From contig NZ_JALDWJ010000003.1 of assembly GCF_022758295.1 (NCBI RefSeq), positions 62,001 to 126,000 of the forward strand: a stretch of DNA of 64,000 nt, written 5' to 3'. The notes under the pieces were generated by a model. That model was not told the origin of the DNA. It did not search any database and worked only from the letters and a program-made list of their open reading frames with translations. Shown one piece after another: positions 1-9,413 of the stretch (position 1 is its first letter; every line of letters begins with the position of its first letter). Origin of the DNA: Lysobacter sp. CFH 32150 (GTDB lineage Bacteria; Pseudomonadota; Gammaproteobacteria; Xanthomonadales; Xanthomonadaceae). A program made the translations under genes and the position numbers.

Positions 1-861
1 ATCGAACATCGACTCCTCTGCCAGCCGCGCAGCAATCTCGGCGCCGAACCCGGCAGTCTTGGGTGCTTCATGCACGATCACGCAGCGACCGGTCTTGCTC
101 ACCGATTCGGCGATGGTGGCGAAGTCGAGCGGCTTGAGCGTGGCGACGTCGATGACCTCGGCGCTGATGCCTTCGTTCGCCAACGCGTCGGCGGCTTCCA
201 GCGTTTCCTTCACCTGCGCGCCCCAGGTCACCAGCGTCACGTCGCTGCCATCGCGCAGCACGTAGCAGACATCCAGCGGCAATGCCTCGCCGTCGTCGGC
301 GACGACTTCCTTGTACTGGCGGTAGATGCGCTTGGGTTCCATGAAGATCACCGGATCCGGATCGCGGATCGCGGCAAGCAACAGCCCGTACGCGCGTGCC
401 GGCGACGACGGCATCACCACGCGCAGCCCCGGCACGTTGGTGAAGATCGATTCGTTCGCTTCGGAATGATGTTCCGGGGCGCGGATGCCGCCGCCCCACG
501 GCACGCGCAGCACCATCGGGCAGCTCAGGCGGCCGCGGGTGCGGTAGCGCATGCGTGCGGCGTGGCAGACGATGAAGTCGACCATCGGATACATGAAACC
601 GTCGAACTGCGCCTCGGCCACCGGCTTCATGCCTTGCGAGGCCATGCCGACGGTCAAACCGGCGATCGTGGTTTCGTCGAGCGGCGTGTCGAGCACGCGT
701 TCGGTGCCGAAGGTCTGCGACAGGCCCGCAGTGGCGCGGAACACGCCTCCGTTGACGCCGACGTCCTCGCCGAGCACGACGACGGATTCGTCGTGGCGCA
801 TTTCATGGGCAAGCGCCTGTGTGATCGCTTCAATGAGCGTAATCGCTGTTGGCTCAGCCAT
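1..861 (-). CDS. pdhB: 2-oxo acid dehydrogenase E1 component, beta subunit (3' end outside window)
   Basis: Beta subunit of the thiamine-diphosphate-dependent E1 enzyme that decarboxylates pyruvate or branched-chain 2-oxo acids, working as an alpha2beta2 tetramer with the adjacent gene product. The visible 287 codons begin MAEPTAITLIEAI and contain the family blocks VVVLGEDVGVNGGVF, DTPLDE and FMEPKRIYR, followed by a transketolase C-terminal domain (LVTWG). About 40-50 residues are cut off by the left window edge. The ATG overlaps the stop of the alpha gene by 8 nt, so the two are translationally coupled. Whether pyruvate or branched-chain acids are the real substrate cannot be decided from the sequence; branched-chain (bkd) naming is the alternative. 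Confidence 0.88.
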   Translation of the reverse strand, partial: MAEPTAITLIEAITQALAHEMRHDESVVVLGEDVGVNGGVFRATAGLSQTFGTERVLDTPLDETTIAGLTVGMASQGMKPVAEAQFDGFMYPMVDFIVCHAARMRYRTRGRLSCPMVLRVPWGGGIRAPEHHSEANESIFTNVPGLRVVMPSSPARAYGLLLAAIRDPDPVIFMEPKRIYRQYKEVVADDGEALPLDVCYVLRDGSDVTLVTWGAQVKETLEAADALANEGISAEVIDVATLKPLDFATIAESVSKTGRCVIVHEAPKTAGFGAEIAARLAEESMFD

Positions 862-1930
862 TGCGCTTCTCCAGGGCAATGGCTGCCGCACGTTGCGCGA
901 GCAGGTCCGGTGGCGGGTCGGCGTAGAGGAAGTCGAACATCGCTTCGACCGGCTGCACCGGTGTCTGCAGGTAGGCGTTGATCTCTTCGTCCACGCGCTT
1001 GCCGCAGTCCTCGGCCCAGGCTTGTTCCTGCGTCTCGTCCCACAGTTTCTGCGCAGTGAGGTAGCTGCGCAGGCGGGTTAATGGCTCGCGCGCCCATGCC
1101 GCTTTCACTTCGTCCTCGCCGCGGTAACGGCGCGCGTCGTCGGCGGTGGTGTGGTCGTGCAGGCGGTAGGTCATGAACTCGATCACGCTGCCGCCTTCGC
1201 CGCTGCGCGCGCGCGCAACGGCGCGACGCATGCCTTCCATCACCGCGATCAGGTCGTTGCCGTCGACCTGCAGGCAGTGCAGGCCGCCGGCAATGCCTTT
1301 CTGCGCCAGCGTCTGCGCGCCGGTCTGCGCCGAACGCGGCACCGAGATCGCCCAGCCGTTGTTGACCACGCACAGGATCAGCGGGAGTTTGTACGCGCCG
1401 GCGGAATTGAGCGCGGCGTAGAAGTCGGTCTTCGACGACCCGCCATCGCCGCAGGTCGCGACAGCGAGGCGATTTTCCTTGCGCAGCTTGAACGCGAGCG
1501 CGGCGCCGGCTGCCATCAGGCATTGCGTCGAGATCGGCACGCACCAGGGATAGTCGTTGCGCGGTCCGGCGAAATCGTTGCCGCGTTCGTCGCCACCCCA
1601 GTACAACAGCACTTCGCGCGGACGCACGCCACGCATGAATTGCGCACCGTACTCGCGGTAACTCGGCGCGAACACGTCTTCCGGTTGCATCGAGGCACCG
1701 ATGCCGACATGCGTCGCTTCGTGTCCGAGCGAACTCGCGTACGTGCCGAGCTTGCCGGTGCGCTGCAGCGCGATCGCCTTCGCATCGAAGGTGCGCACGA
1801 ACAGCATCTGCTTGAACAACGGCAGCAGCGCCTTGGCATCGGCGAATGCCGGCGGCAGTTCCGCGACGGGCACACCGTCGGGGCCGAGGTATTGCAGGTA
1901 TTCGATCTGGAACTGTGCGGCGATCGTCAT
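854..1930 (-). CDS. pdhA: 2-oxo acid dehydrogenase E1 component, alpha subunit
   Basis: Thiamine-diphosphate-binding alpha subunit of a two-subunit E1 (pyruvate or branched-chain 2-oxo acid dehydrogenase), 358 residues, the usual family length. The TPP motif GDGGSSKTDF...NN is at about residues 158-190, and the phosphorylation-loop-like stretch YRLHDHTTADD follows at about 260. The start at MTIAAQF is chosen because the 19 upstream in-frame codons encode a basic, unconserved stretch. I see no clear Shine-Dalgarno sequence. It is the first gene of an alpha-beta operon read leftward; the E2 gene expected next would lie outside the window. Substrate preference is inferred from overall resemblance to Bacillus-type PdhA and is uncertain. 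Confidence 0.88.
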   Translation of the reverse strand: MTIAAQFQIEYLQYLGPDGVPVAELPPAFADAKALLPLFKQMLFVRTFDAKAIALQRTGKLGTYASSLGHEATHVGIGASMQPEDVFAPSYREYGAQFMRGVRPREVLLYWGGDERGNDFAGPRNDYPWCVPISTQCLMAAGAALAFKLRKENRLAVATCGDGGSSKTDFYAALNSAGAYKLPLILCVVNNGWAISVPRSAQTGAQTLAQKGIAGGLHCLQVDGNDLIAVMEGMRRAVARARSGEGGSVIEFMTYRLHDHTTADDARRYRGEDEVKAAWAREPLTRLRSYLTAQKLWDETQEQAWAEDCGKRVDEEINAYLQTPVQPVEAMFDFLYADPPPDLLAQRAAAIALEKRNG

Positions 1931-2024
1931 CGAGGAGGAGCCCAAGCCGAAGCGTAGGCGTCGATGATACCCGCGACGCGTAAACACACCGTAGCGCGTC
2001 GGATCGGGGCGTTGTGTACAGCGT

Positions 2025-2054
2025 AAAAAAAAGCGCGGCCGAGCCGCGCTTTTT
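2025..2054. terminator. Bidirectional rho-independent terminator
   Basis: A 9-bp GC-rich stem (2031-2039 with 2043-2051) and a CGA loop, flanked by A8 on one side and T5 on the other. On the minus strand it ends the nuclease gene whose stop is at 2079. No plus-strand gene reads into it, so the opposite direction may only block readthrough. Confidence 0.8.
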
Positions 2055-2078
2055 CTGACATGGCGCCGCGGCGTAGCG

Positions 2079-5000
2079 TTACGGCACGCCGACGATGCGG
2101 TTCGAATACGTCGCCGTATTGTCGGCGTGATCCGGGTCCGGCGTCGTCGCGTTGGCGGTTGCGCGCAAACTCAGGAGCTGCGTGCTGTCCGAACGCGCCG
2201 GAATCGTGATCGCGACCTCGAAGCGCTGGCTGGCACCGGCCGCGAAAGCACTGGCGTCGACGCAATTCGCTTGGAAATCGCCACCGTCGTCGACCACCGC
2301 GCACTGCCAGCCCGCTGGAGCGACGATCGCCACGTTCGCCGCCGGCGCATCGCCGCGCAACGTCACCGCCGGTTGCCATGCAGCGTCCGGTCCAGCGTTG
2401 TGCAGCATCACCTGGAAGGTTTCGGTGTAGCCGTAGTGCAGCTTCTTGATCGGGCCGCCGAGGCTGACCGACAGGTCGGCGTCGGCGAGCACGGCGACCG
2501 AGGCTGCGACCTGGTTGTCGGCGTTGGCCGGATCGGTGGTCTGCGATTGGATCGCCGCAGCCATGCGCATGGCGCTGCCGCCCAGTGCATCCGGCGCGAT
2601 CACGTCGAGCGCGAAAGCGGCGGTGCTGCCGGCAGCGAAGCTGGCAGTGCTGCAGGTGACGGTGGTGGTCGCGGCGTCCTGCACTGGCGCGGCGCAGGCC
2701 CATCCGTTGGCGGCGGTGATGCTCGGTGCGACCAGCGCTTCGAACACGAAGGCCACCGCAGCGAACTCGCCCGCATTCGGGCCGGCGTTGGCGACACTGA
2801 CTTCGAAGTGCGCCGTTTCGCCAACGCGCACGCTCGGCGGCGCGGCGTTGGCGGTGATCGACAGATTCGCGCTGCGGAACGCCGGCACCGCGATCGTCAG
2901 GCGGACGGGGTCATGGTCGGAGACGCGGATCGGCGTACCGGCATCGTCGAAATTGTCGACGCCGAATTCGGCGTTGATGCGTGCGTGATCCACGCTGACG
3001 CCGAGCGCATTGCCCAGCAACGCCTGGTTCACCAGCACATGGTCCAGCGTCTGCGCATTGCCGTCGAACACGTAGGAGTAGCGTTGCGCAGGATCCGTGA
3101 TCAGTTCCGCGCCATCCACCAGTGGCGTACTCAGCGGACTGTCGATGTAGTCCAGCACCTGGTCGGCAGCGGCTTCCTCGCCCTTGATCACGCCCATGAC
3201 GTCGGTATAGCCGTCATTGAAGGCAAACGCGTTGAAGTCGCCGAGCAGTACGATTTTTTCATCCGGCTTCTGCTGCTGCAGCGACTCGACGAGACCCGCC
3301 AGGTACAGCGCCTGCTGGCCGCGCTTGGCCCTTACGCGCATGCCTTCGGTCAACCAGCCATTGGTGCCGGGGCTGAGCGAATCGTGATCGAGGAACGAGC
3401 GCAGATGGTTGACGATCACCGTCACCGGGTAGCTCGCGCCGTTGTCCTGATGCACGACGGCGCGCAGCGCCAGCGGCGGACGATCGTTGAGCACGCTGTT
3501 GCTCTGGTCGGGATTGATGAGCTTCTTGTCCGCGCCGTGCTGTTCGACCGACACGACTTCGACGCGCGCCTGGCCGGCACCGTTGTCGCGGGTGCTGATT
3601 AGGTAACCGACGTTGATGTTGTTGTTGCTCGCGGGCGCGGGGATCAGGTGGGCGACGTAACCCGGCGCACGCACGCAGGTCGTATTGATGCGCTCGGCGA
3701 GCAGGCTGAGCACGCGCAGGTTTTCGACCTCGACCACGCCGAGGATGTCGGGTGCCTTGAGGTAGTCGCAGATCGCCAGCGCGGTCTTGCCCAGGCGCTT
3801 GTCGAGCGCAGCGGCGGTCAGGGCCGGCGCGCCGTTGCCGTCGTTGACCTCGTCGAAGAAGCGCAGCAGGTTGAAGCCGCTGATGGTGACGGCCTCGTAG
3901 GCGGCGTCCTTGACGGCCTGCGGCAGCTTGCCGCCGGTGGCGGTCGGCATCGCGCCGACGTCCTGCAGCAGCGTCCAGTTGCGGTCGGCGTAGTCGAGCA
4001 CGCCACGCAGGCCGCTGACTTCCGCCTGCACGTCGACGGCCAGCGGCTGGGAACCGATCTGGCCCCAGCTGCGTACCATCAGGCGTTCTGGATTGGTGTC
4101 GAAGCGCGGCGGAATCTTGCCGGCCGGCAACGGAGTGGCATCCAGCAGCGACAGGCCCGGCTCGCGGAACGGTACGGCGACGCCGGGCAGGGTGACGTAG
4201 AACACGCCGTCGGTGGTGGCAGTGGCGTCCTTCTCGATGATGCGACCGTCGGCGGCGCCCACCACGATCGAACGGGCGACGCTCACGCGCATGCTTTCCA
4301 GGCGCTCCAGCGTGCCTGGTGCCGCATCGGCGCGCAGGTCGGCGGCGGTCAGTTCGACCGGGGCCGGCAGTGCGACGCCGCTTTCGAGCAGTTCGATGGT
4401 CGGTTCGATCAACTCGGTGATGCTGAGTTGATGCGGGTTGGACGAGGGCGTGTATTCCTTGACCTTGGCGATCACGCGCACCCGGTTGCCGACCACGGCA
4501 TGCGCCGGCGCGGCGCCCGCGACGAACACGAACACCGCTTCGGAAGTCGCGGCGTCCGCGTCCTGGGTCAGGCTCTGCAGGAAGAAGCCGTGCTGCTGGG
4601 CGCTGGAGAAGAACTTGCGCGCGGTGACCACGCCTTCGGTCGCCACCACCTGGCCGTTGTAGGCCGACAGCAGTCCAGTGCCCTGGATGTCGTGGATCGC
4701 GACCTGCGGGTAATCATCGTTGCGGATGCTGCCGATGCCCTGCGCGTCGCCCACCAGCGCGCCGCTGGCGTTGACGATGTCGACGACCAAGCTTTCGTCG
4801 CCTTCCGGCACGGCATCGCCGAGCGCGTCGATGCTGATGGTGACCGAGGTCTGGCCTTCCGGGATCACGACAGTGCCCGTGGCGGCCACGTAGTCGCTGC
4901 CAGTGGTGGCACTGCCGTCGGCAGTCGCGTAGTCGATGCTGACGCCGCCGGCGCCGGCGGGCTTGCTCAGCTTGAAGGTGAAGAACAACGGCGTGGTGCC

Positions 5001-5738
5001 ATTGTCGCCTTCGCTGATGCTGGCATCGTTGATGGTCAGCTCGGGTGGACCGGCCGACACGTCGATCGTGATGTCGTCGATGCCCACCCATTCGTCGTTG
5101 CCGACGGCGTTGCTGGTGATGATCCTCACCTGGACCAGCGGTTGGTCGTCCGCCGCCGCAGGCAGCAGCGCGGACACCGGCGTGACCAGGTCCGCCGCAT
5201 TCGGGGTGGTGGCATCGGCAACGAAGCCGGCGGGGATGTTGGTGAAATTGCCGCTGCTGCCGATGCGGTATTGCAGCGCCACCGGCTGCACCGCGTTGTC
5301 GGCGGAGCTGTCGAGGTCGCGCAGCTTGTAGGCGACGCTGATGCCGTGCTGGCCGGTAGTGTCCAGGTTGATCAGCACATACGGCGCGTCGGCGGTGCCG
5401 GAACCATTGAGCGCCGCCACCGGGTCGGCCAACTCGAACTCGGCAGCGCCGCCCGTGGAAAGCGTGTTGGGGCTGGTCTGGTTGGCGATGACGCTGACGA
5501 CCACCGTGCCCTCGCCCAGCAAGGTCTGCGGATTGACGCCGGTCCCGCCGGTGATGTTGTCGCCGCGATAGCCGACCACGCCGGGAACGCCGGTCCAGTT
5601 GTCGTTGGTCGCAATCAGCGCCGTATTGGTCCAGCTCTGCGCGAAGGGCAGGGGCTGCGGCGTGTTGTCTGCGGAGGCGGCAAAAATTGCCGTGAACAAC
5701 AAGGTGGCGAGCGCCAGGCGGCGCGCGAAGATCTTCAT
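2079..5738 (-). CDS. Secreted ExeM/NucH-type endonuclease with Calx-beta and DUF11-like domains
   Basis: Predicted extracellular nuclease of 1219 residues. A signal peptide covers residues 1 to about 22 (basic start, hydrophobic LALATLLFTAIFAASA). A beta-rich N-terminal region is followed by a Calx-beta domain (about 232-340, SEGDNGTTPLFF), an ExeM-type OB-like domain (about 345-455, beginning AIHDIQGTG), and an endonuclease/exonuclease/phosphatase domain (about 600-950) with catalytic blocks VVEVENL, GDFNAFAFNDGY and SDHDPV. Two DUF11/CARDB-like beta domains, each with an NAGPNAG or NAGPDA core, form the C-terminus. No GlyGly-CTERM anchor is seen at the end (NRIVGVP), so release into the medium is likely. 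A likely role is degrading extracellular DNA for nutrition or biofilm turnover. The start is chosen by the signal peptide and the upstream AGGGGA. Confidence 0.86.
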   Translation of the reverse strand: MKIFARRLALATLLFTAIFAASADNTPQPLPFAQSWTNTALIATNDNWTGVPGVVGYRGDNITGGTGVNPQTLLGEGTVVVSVIANQTSPNTLSTGGAAEFELADPVAALNGSGTADAPYVLINLDTTGQHGISVAYKLRDLDSSADNAVQPVALQYRIGSSGNFTNIPAGFVADATTPNAADLVTPVSALLPAAADDQPLVQVRIITSNAVGNDEWVGIDDITIDVSAGPPELTINDASISEGDNGTTPLFFTFKLSKPAGAGGVSIDYATADGSATTGSDYVAATGTVVIPEGQTSVTISIDALGDAVPEGDESLVVDIVNASGALVGDAQGIGSIRNDDYPQVAIHDIQGTGLLSAYNGQVVATEGVVTARKFFSSAQQHGFFLQSLTQDADAATSEAVFVFVAGAAPAHAVVGNRVRVIAKVKEYTPSSNPHQLSITELIEPTIELLESGVALPAPVELTAADLRADAAPGTLERLESMRVSVARSIVVGAADGRIIEKDATATTDGVFYVTLPGVAVPFREPGLSLLDATPLPAGKIPPRFDTNPERLMVRSWGQIGSQPLAVDVQAEVSGLRGVLDYADRNWTLLQDVGAMPTATGGKLPQAVKDAAYEAVTISGFNLLRFFDEVNDGNGAPALTAAALDKRLGKTALAICDYLKAPDILGVVEVENLRVLSLLAERINTTCVRAPGYVAHLIPAPASNNNINVGYLISTRDNGAGQARVEVVSVEQHGADKKLINPDQSNSVLNDRPPLALRAVVHQDNGASYPVTVIVNHLRSFLDHDSLSPGTNGWLTEGMRVRAKRGQQALYLAGLVESLQQQKPDEKIVLLGDFNAFAFNDGYTDVMGVIKGEEAAADQVLDYIDSPLSTPLVDGAELITDPAQRYSYVFDGNAQTLDHVLVNQALLGNALGVSVDHARINAEFGVDNFDDAGTPIRVSDHDPVRLTIAVPAFRSANLSITANAAPPSVRVGETAHFEVSVANAGPNAGEFAAVAFVFEALVAPSITAANGWACAAPVQDAATTTVTCSTASFAAGSTAAFALDVIAPDALGGSAMRMAAAIQSQTTDPANADNQVAASVAVLADADLSVSLGGPIKKLHYGYTETFQVMLHNAGPDAAWQPAVTLRGDAPAANVAIVAPAGWQCAVVDDGGDFQANCVDASAFAAGASQRFEVAITIPARSDSTQLLSLRATANATTPDPDHADNTATYSNRIVGVP

Positions 5739-5865
5739 GCTGGGATTCCCCTGGAAGGCGCGGACGAACCCCGCGCGCGGACAGAATTGTGCCGCGATCT
5801 TGGGCTTCTGGCGTGACAACGCCGTGACCGGCAGGGCTCGGGTCCCGGACGCGTAGAATTGCCCA

Positions 5866-6750
5866 ATGACCATCGAACACAACGAGCGCCCGCTCGAAAC
5901 CGGCATCCACACCGACCTGTCCGGCCGCATGACCTATGCCGGCTACCTGCACCTGGATCGGCTGCTGTCGGCGCAGCAACCCTTGTCCAGCCCGCCGCAC
6001 CACGACGAGATGCTGTTCATCGTCCAGCACCAGGTTGCGGAGCTGTGGATGAAGCTGATGATCCATGAGCTGCGCGCGGCCACCGATTACCTGCGTCGCG
6101 ACCAGGTCTGGCAGACGCGCAAGGTCCTGGCGCGCTGCAAGGTGGTGCTACGTCAGTTGACCGAGATGTGGTCGGTGCTGGAAACGCTGACGCCGTCGGA
6201 GTACATGGAGTTCCGCGAGATCCTCGGACCTTCGTCGGGATTCCAGTCCCTGCAATACCGCACCATCGAATTCCTGCTGGGCAACAAGAACACGGCGATG
6301 TTGAAGGTGTTCGCGCACGATGCCGAAGGCCACGCCGGCCTGGCCGAAGTGCTGGCGGCACCGAGCCTGTACGACGAATTCCTCATCTACCTGTCGCGTT
6401 TCAACCACGCGATCCCGTCCGCGCACCTGCAGCGCGACTGGACCCATGCGCACGTGTCCGACCCGGCATTGCTCCCGGTGTTCGAGCGCATCTACGAAGA
6501 CACCGATCGCTACTGGCGCGAGTACGCGCTGTGCGAGGACCTGGTCGACCTGGAATCAAACTTCCAGCTCTGGCGCTTCCGCCACATGCGCACCGTGCTG
6601 CGCATCATCGGGTTCAAGCGCGGCACCGGCGGTTCGTCGGGCGTTGGCTTCCTCAAGCAGGCGCTGGAATTGACCTTCTTCCCGGAGTTGTTCGAGGTGC
6701 GCACCAGCATCGGCCCGGGCGTTGGCTACGGCGCAACCTCGCCGGAGTGA
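5866..6750 (+). CDS. kynA: Tryptophan 2,3-dioxygenase
   Basis: Cytosolic heme enzyme that opens the indole ring of L-tryptophan to N-formylkynurenine, the first step of the kynurenine route. The 294 residues match bacterial TDO end to end: the distal [20 protein letters not shown] block near residue 45, the proximal-heme region [10 protein letters not shown] near 230, and the substrate loop [11 protein letters not shown]. The ATG lies in a 127-nt divergent gap from the nuclease gene; a TAGAAT element 12 nt upstream could serve as -10. The remaining kynurenine genes are not in the window. Confidence 0.95.
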   Translation: MTIEHNERPLETGIHTDLSGRMTYAGYLHLDRLLSAQQPLSSPPHHDEMLFIVQHQVAELWMKLMIHELRAATDYLRRDQVWQTRKVLARCKVVLRQLTEMWSVLETLTPSEYMEFREILGPSSGFQSLQYRTIEFLLGNKNTAMLKVFAHDAEGHAGLAEVLAAPSLYDEFLIYLSRFNHAIPSAHLQRDWTHAHVSDPALLPVFERIYEDTDRYWREYALCEDLVDLESNFQLWRFRHMRTVLRIIGFKRGTGGSSGVGFLKQALELTFFPELFEVRTSIGPGVGYGATSPE

Positions 6751-6760
6751 GCGTGCCGAG

Positions 6761-7174
6761 GTGAAACGCAGCGAGCACGATTGCGTTGGTGCACTGATGG
6801 TGCGCAACGGTTTGGTGCTGCTGGGTCGCCGTAGGGACGATTGCGATTGGTTGGCCGGAGCCTGGGATGTGTTCGGCGGCCATATCGAACCGGGCGAAAG
6901 CGAACCGGAAGCGTTGCGGCGCGAACTGGGCGAGGAGTTGGGCATCGCACCCATCCAGGTCCAGCGCCTGGAAACGATCAGTGGCGACGTGCCGGAGCCC
7001 TGGCGACTCCATCTGTATGTCGTGACGGAATGGCAGGGCACACCGTGCAATCTCGCGCCGGAAGAACATGCGGAGTTGCGCTGGTGCACCTTGGCTGAAG
7101 CCCGGCAGCGGTTGGGCGCGGCGCACCACGATTTCCCGCGATTGCTGGCGATGGCATTGGCGCCCGCGGGCTAG
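6761..7174 (+). CDS. Nudix hydrolase
   Basis: Small cytosolic pyrophosphohydrolase of about 137 residues that cleaves a nucleoside diphosphate linked to another group; MutT-like sanitising of oxidised nucleotides is possible but unproven. The Nudix box GX5EX7REUXEEXGU is complete (from GGHIEPGE to EELGI, about residues 43-66). A GTG start at 6761, just after the kynA stop, is preferred; the only longer option is a TTG at 6722 that overlaps kynA by 29 nt and adds a low-complexity PRRSE stretch. It is probably cotranscribed with kynA. Confidence 0.8.
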   Translation: MKRSEHDCVGALMVRNGLVLLGRRRDDCDWLAGAWDVFGGHIEPGESEPEALRRELGEELGIAPIQVQRLETISGDVPEPWRLHLYVVTEWQGTPCNLAPEEHAELRWCTLAEARQRLGAAHHDFPRLLAMALAPAG

Positions 7175-7298
7175 CGATTGCTGCATTGCAGCAGTACGCA
7201 GCCGGTTTGACGCCACCCCGCCGAGCCGGTAAACCTCCCCGGTCCCGTGCCGCCGGCGTGGGCATTCCATTCAGTTTTGAGAGATCAGGGGACACCGC

Positions 7299-8801
7299 AT
7301 GAGTAGTGCAGCGGCGACATCGGGCCACGCGCCCATTCCGGAATTCAAGCAGGTCATGGGGCATCCCAAACCGCTGTGGATGCTGTTCATGACCGAATTC
7401 TGGGAACGCTTCGCGTTCTACGGGATTCGCTGGGCGCTGGCGCTGTACATCGTCGCGCAGTTCTACGACGGCTCGGGCACGGGTGAGCAGCCGGCGAACA
7501 AGTTGTACGGCGCGTATCTGGCGCTGGTGTACGCCGCGGCGATCTTCGGCGGCTACGTCGCCGACCGGGTCCTGGGGTACCAGCGCTCGATCCTGCTCGG
7601 CGCGGTGATCATGGCGACGGGCCTGTTCCTGATCGCCATGCCCGACCAGACGATGTTCAAGCTGGGCCTGGCCACGATCATCGCGGGCAACGGCCTGTTC
7701 AAGCCGAACATCTCGACCATGGTCGGCAAGCTCTACCCGGTAGGCGATGAACGCCGCGACTCGGGCTTCACCATTTTCTACATGGGCATCAACCTCGGCG
7801 CGATGGTTTCGCCGCTGCTCACCGGCTGGCTTGCCGAACAGATTTTCGGCACGCCGGACATGCCGGCCTACAAGGTGGTCTTCATCACCGCCGGCATCGG
7901 CATGCTGATCAGCCTGGTGTGGTTCTGGTTCGGCCGTCGCCAGCTCGAAGGCATCGGCCGCCCCCTCGTGGGCGGCGAGAACAAGGCCCGCGTGCTGTAC
8001 ACGCTGATCGGCGCGCTGTTGGCGATTCCGGCCATCTTCTACCTGCTGACCATCGATGCCGAGACGCTGAACTGGTGGGTGCTGACCCCGATGTTCGTCG
8101 CCCTGTGCGTGCTGATCCTGATCGAAGGCGTCCGCGAAGGCGCCATCCAGCGCGACCGCGCGATCGCGATGCTGATCATCTTCGTGTTCAACATCCTGTT
8201 CTGGATGTTCTTCGAACAGGCCGGCAGCTCCTTCAACTTCCTCGCCGAGAAGATCGTCGACCGCACCTTCGGCGACTGGACGTTCCCGGTCGCGTGGTTC
8301 CAGTCGGTGAACTCGCTGGCGATCATCGCTTTCGCGCCGGTCCTGGCGTGGCTGTGGATCCGCCTGGGCAAGGCGAATCCGTCGATCCCGCGCAAGTTCG
8401 GCCTGGGCCTGATCTTCAACGGCCTGGCCTTCCTGCTGCTGATGTTCGCGCTGACCAGCCTGCTCGACATCGACAACAAGATCCCGTTCTGGACCCTCTT
8501 CATGGTCTACGTGATCCAGTCGGTCGGCGAGCTGTGCCTGTCCCCGATCGGCCTGTCGATGGTGACCAAGCTCGCGCCGCTGCGCCTGGTCGGTTTCGGC
8601 ATGGGCGGCTGGTTCCTGTCGACCGGCATCGGCAACAACCTGTCGGGCATCTTCGCCGGCCACGTCAGCGGCGATACCGGCATGACCACGACCTCCGCGC
8701 TCGCTGGCTACACCTTCGGTTTCTGGCTGCTGCTGGGCGCCGGCGTGCTGTTGTTCCTGATCGCGCCGCTGATCCAGAAGTTGATGCACGGCGTGAAGTA
8801 A
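7299..8801 (+). CDS. POT/PTR2-family proton-coupled peptide transporter
   Basis: Inner-membrane symporter taking up di- and tripeptides with protons (major facilitator superfamily). The 500 residues carry the POT signature EFWERFAFYGIRW (ExxERFxYYG type) in helix 1 and the PTR2 signature FYMGINLGAMVSPLL near 160, with 12-14 hydrophobic segments. A good Shine-Dalgarno AGGGGA lies 8 nt before the ATG. It is a single-gene unit closed by a terminator at 8824-8849. Peptide uptake fits an organism that secretes proteases and lives on amino acids, as the tyrosine and tryptophan catabolic genes nearby suggest. Confidence 0.92.
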   Translation: MSSAAATSGHAPIPEFKQVMGHPKPLWMLFMTEFWERFAFYGIRWALALYIVAQFYDGSGTGEQPANKLYGAYLALVYAAAIFGGYVADRVLGYQRSILLGAVIMATGLFLIAMPDQTMFKLGLATIIAGNGLFKPNISTMVGKLYPVGDERRDSGFTIFYMGINLGAMVSPLLTGWLAEQIFGTPDMPAYKVVFITAGIGMLISLVWFWFGRRQLEGIGRPLVGGENKARVLYTLIGALLAIPAIFYLLTIDAETLNWWVLTPMFVALCVLILIEGVREGAIQRDRAIAMLIIFVFNILFWMFFEQAGSSFNFLAEKIVDRTFGDWTFPVAWFQSVNSLAIIAFAPVLAWLWIRLGKANPSIPRKFGLGLIFNGLAFLLLMFALTSLLDIDNKIPFWTLFMVYVIQSVGELCLSPIGLSMVTKLAPLRLVGFGMGGWFLSTGIGNNLSGIFAGHVSGDTGMTTTSALAGYTFGFWLLLGAGVLLFLIAPLIQKLMHGVK

Positions 8802-8823
8802 GCCGTCGTTCGATTGGCAAAAG

Positions 8824-8849
8824 AAAACGGCGGCCTCGGCCGCCGTTTT
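8824..8849. terminator. Bidirectional rho-independent terminator between convergent genes
   Basis: An 11-bp stem (8824-8834 with 8839-8849) with a CTCG loop, starting in A4 and ending in T4. It sits between the peptide transporter (plus) and the MarR gene (minus, stop at 8869) and can serve both. Confidence 0.85.
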
Positions 8850-8868
8850 CGTTACTACGTCCTTCGAT

Positions 8869-9336
8869 TCATTCCATCATCGCCGGCAAGCCCTGTTTCG
8901 CCAGCTTGTCGATCAGCTTGTCGAGTTGCGCACGCTCCTCGGCACTGAGCGTCGCCAGCAGCCGGCGTTCACGCTCCAGCGCCAGCGGCACGATTTCGTC
9001 GTAGATGCGGTAGCCGGCCTCGGACAGCGTCAGCACCGAACGACGACGGTCGTCGCCGTGCATCTCGCGCAGCAGTAGGCCGCGTTCGAGCAGGTGCGCG
9101 ACGGCGCGGCTGACCGCGACCTTGTCCATCGCGGTGCGCTCGGCCACCGCGTTCGCCGACAACTCCGGGTAACGCCCCAGGACCGCTATCACGCGCCACT
9201 CGGTGATGCCGAAGCCGAAGCGCGCCTGGTACAGCCGTGCCACGCCCTGGCTGACCCGGTTCGACAGCACGCTGAGGCGGTAGGGCAGGAAATGGTCGAG
9301 GTCGAGCTCGGCGTGCCCGGGTTTGCGGGTGTTCAT
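8869..9336 (-). CDS. MarR-family transcriptional regulator, probable regulator of hppD
   Basis: A 155-residue winged-helix DNA-binding protein. The MarR core is recognisable: ITEWRVIAVL, then the helix-turn-helix LSANAVAERTAMDKVAVSRAV (positions about 60-82), then the wing DDRRRSVLTLSEAG. It is transcribed divergently from hppD across a 77-nt gap that holds a 14-nt palindrome (9359-9372). MarR proteins are usually dimeric repressors relieved by a small phenolic ligand, so a tyrosine breakdown intermediate such as homogentisate or 4-hydroxyphenylpyruvate is a reasonable but untested inducer. Confidence 0.9.
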   Translation of the reverse strand: MNTRKPGHAELDLDHFLPYRLSVLSNRVSQGVARLYQARFGFGITEWRVIAVLGRYPELSANAVAERTAMDKVAVSRAVAHLLERGLLLREMHGDDRRRSVLTLSEAGYRIYDEIVPLALERERRLLATLSAEERAQLDKLIDKLAKQGLPAMME

Positions 9337-9358
9337 ATGGCGACTTGCCTTGAATATG

Positions 9359-9372
9359 GTTTCAGATGAAAC
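9359..9372. promoter_or_regulatory. Candidate MarR operator in the marR-hppD divergent promoter
   Basis: Perfect inverted repeat GTTTCA-GA-TGAAAC, extending with one mismatch to ATGGTTTCA/TGAAACTAT. Its position 23 nt upstream of the marR start and 42 nt upstream of hppD fits an operator controlling both genes. Confidence 0.55.
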
Positions 9373-9413
9373 TATGGAGATCGAAGTCCAACCGTCCCCA
9401 ACGGAAGAATGCC

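Noticed and set aside
3648-5816. 722-codon plus-strand ORF opposite the nuclease
   Set aside because: Composition rich in His, Arg, Asp and Val is typical of an antisense shadow in high-GC DNA; the minus strand has clear domains.
6722-6760. TTG start for the Nudix gene
   Set aside because: Would overlap kynA by 29 nt and add unconserved residues; the GTG at 6761 is simpler.
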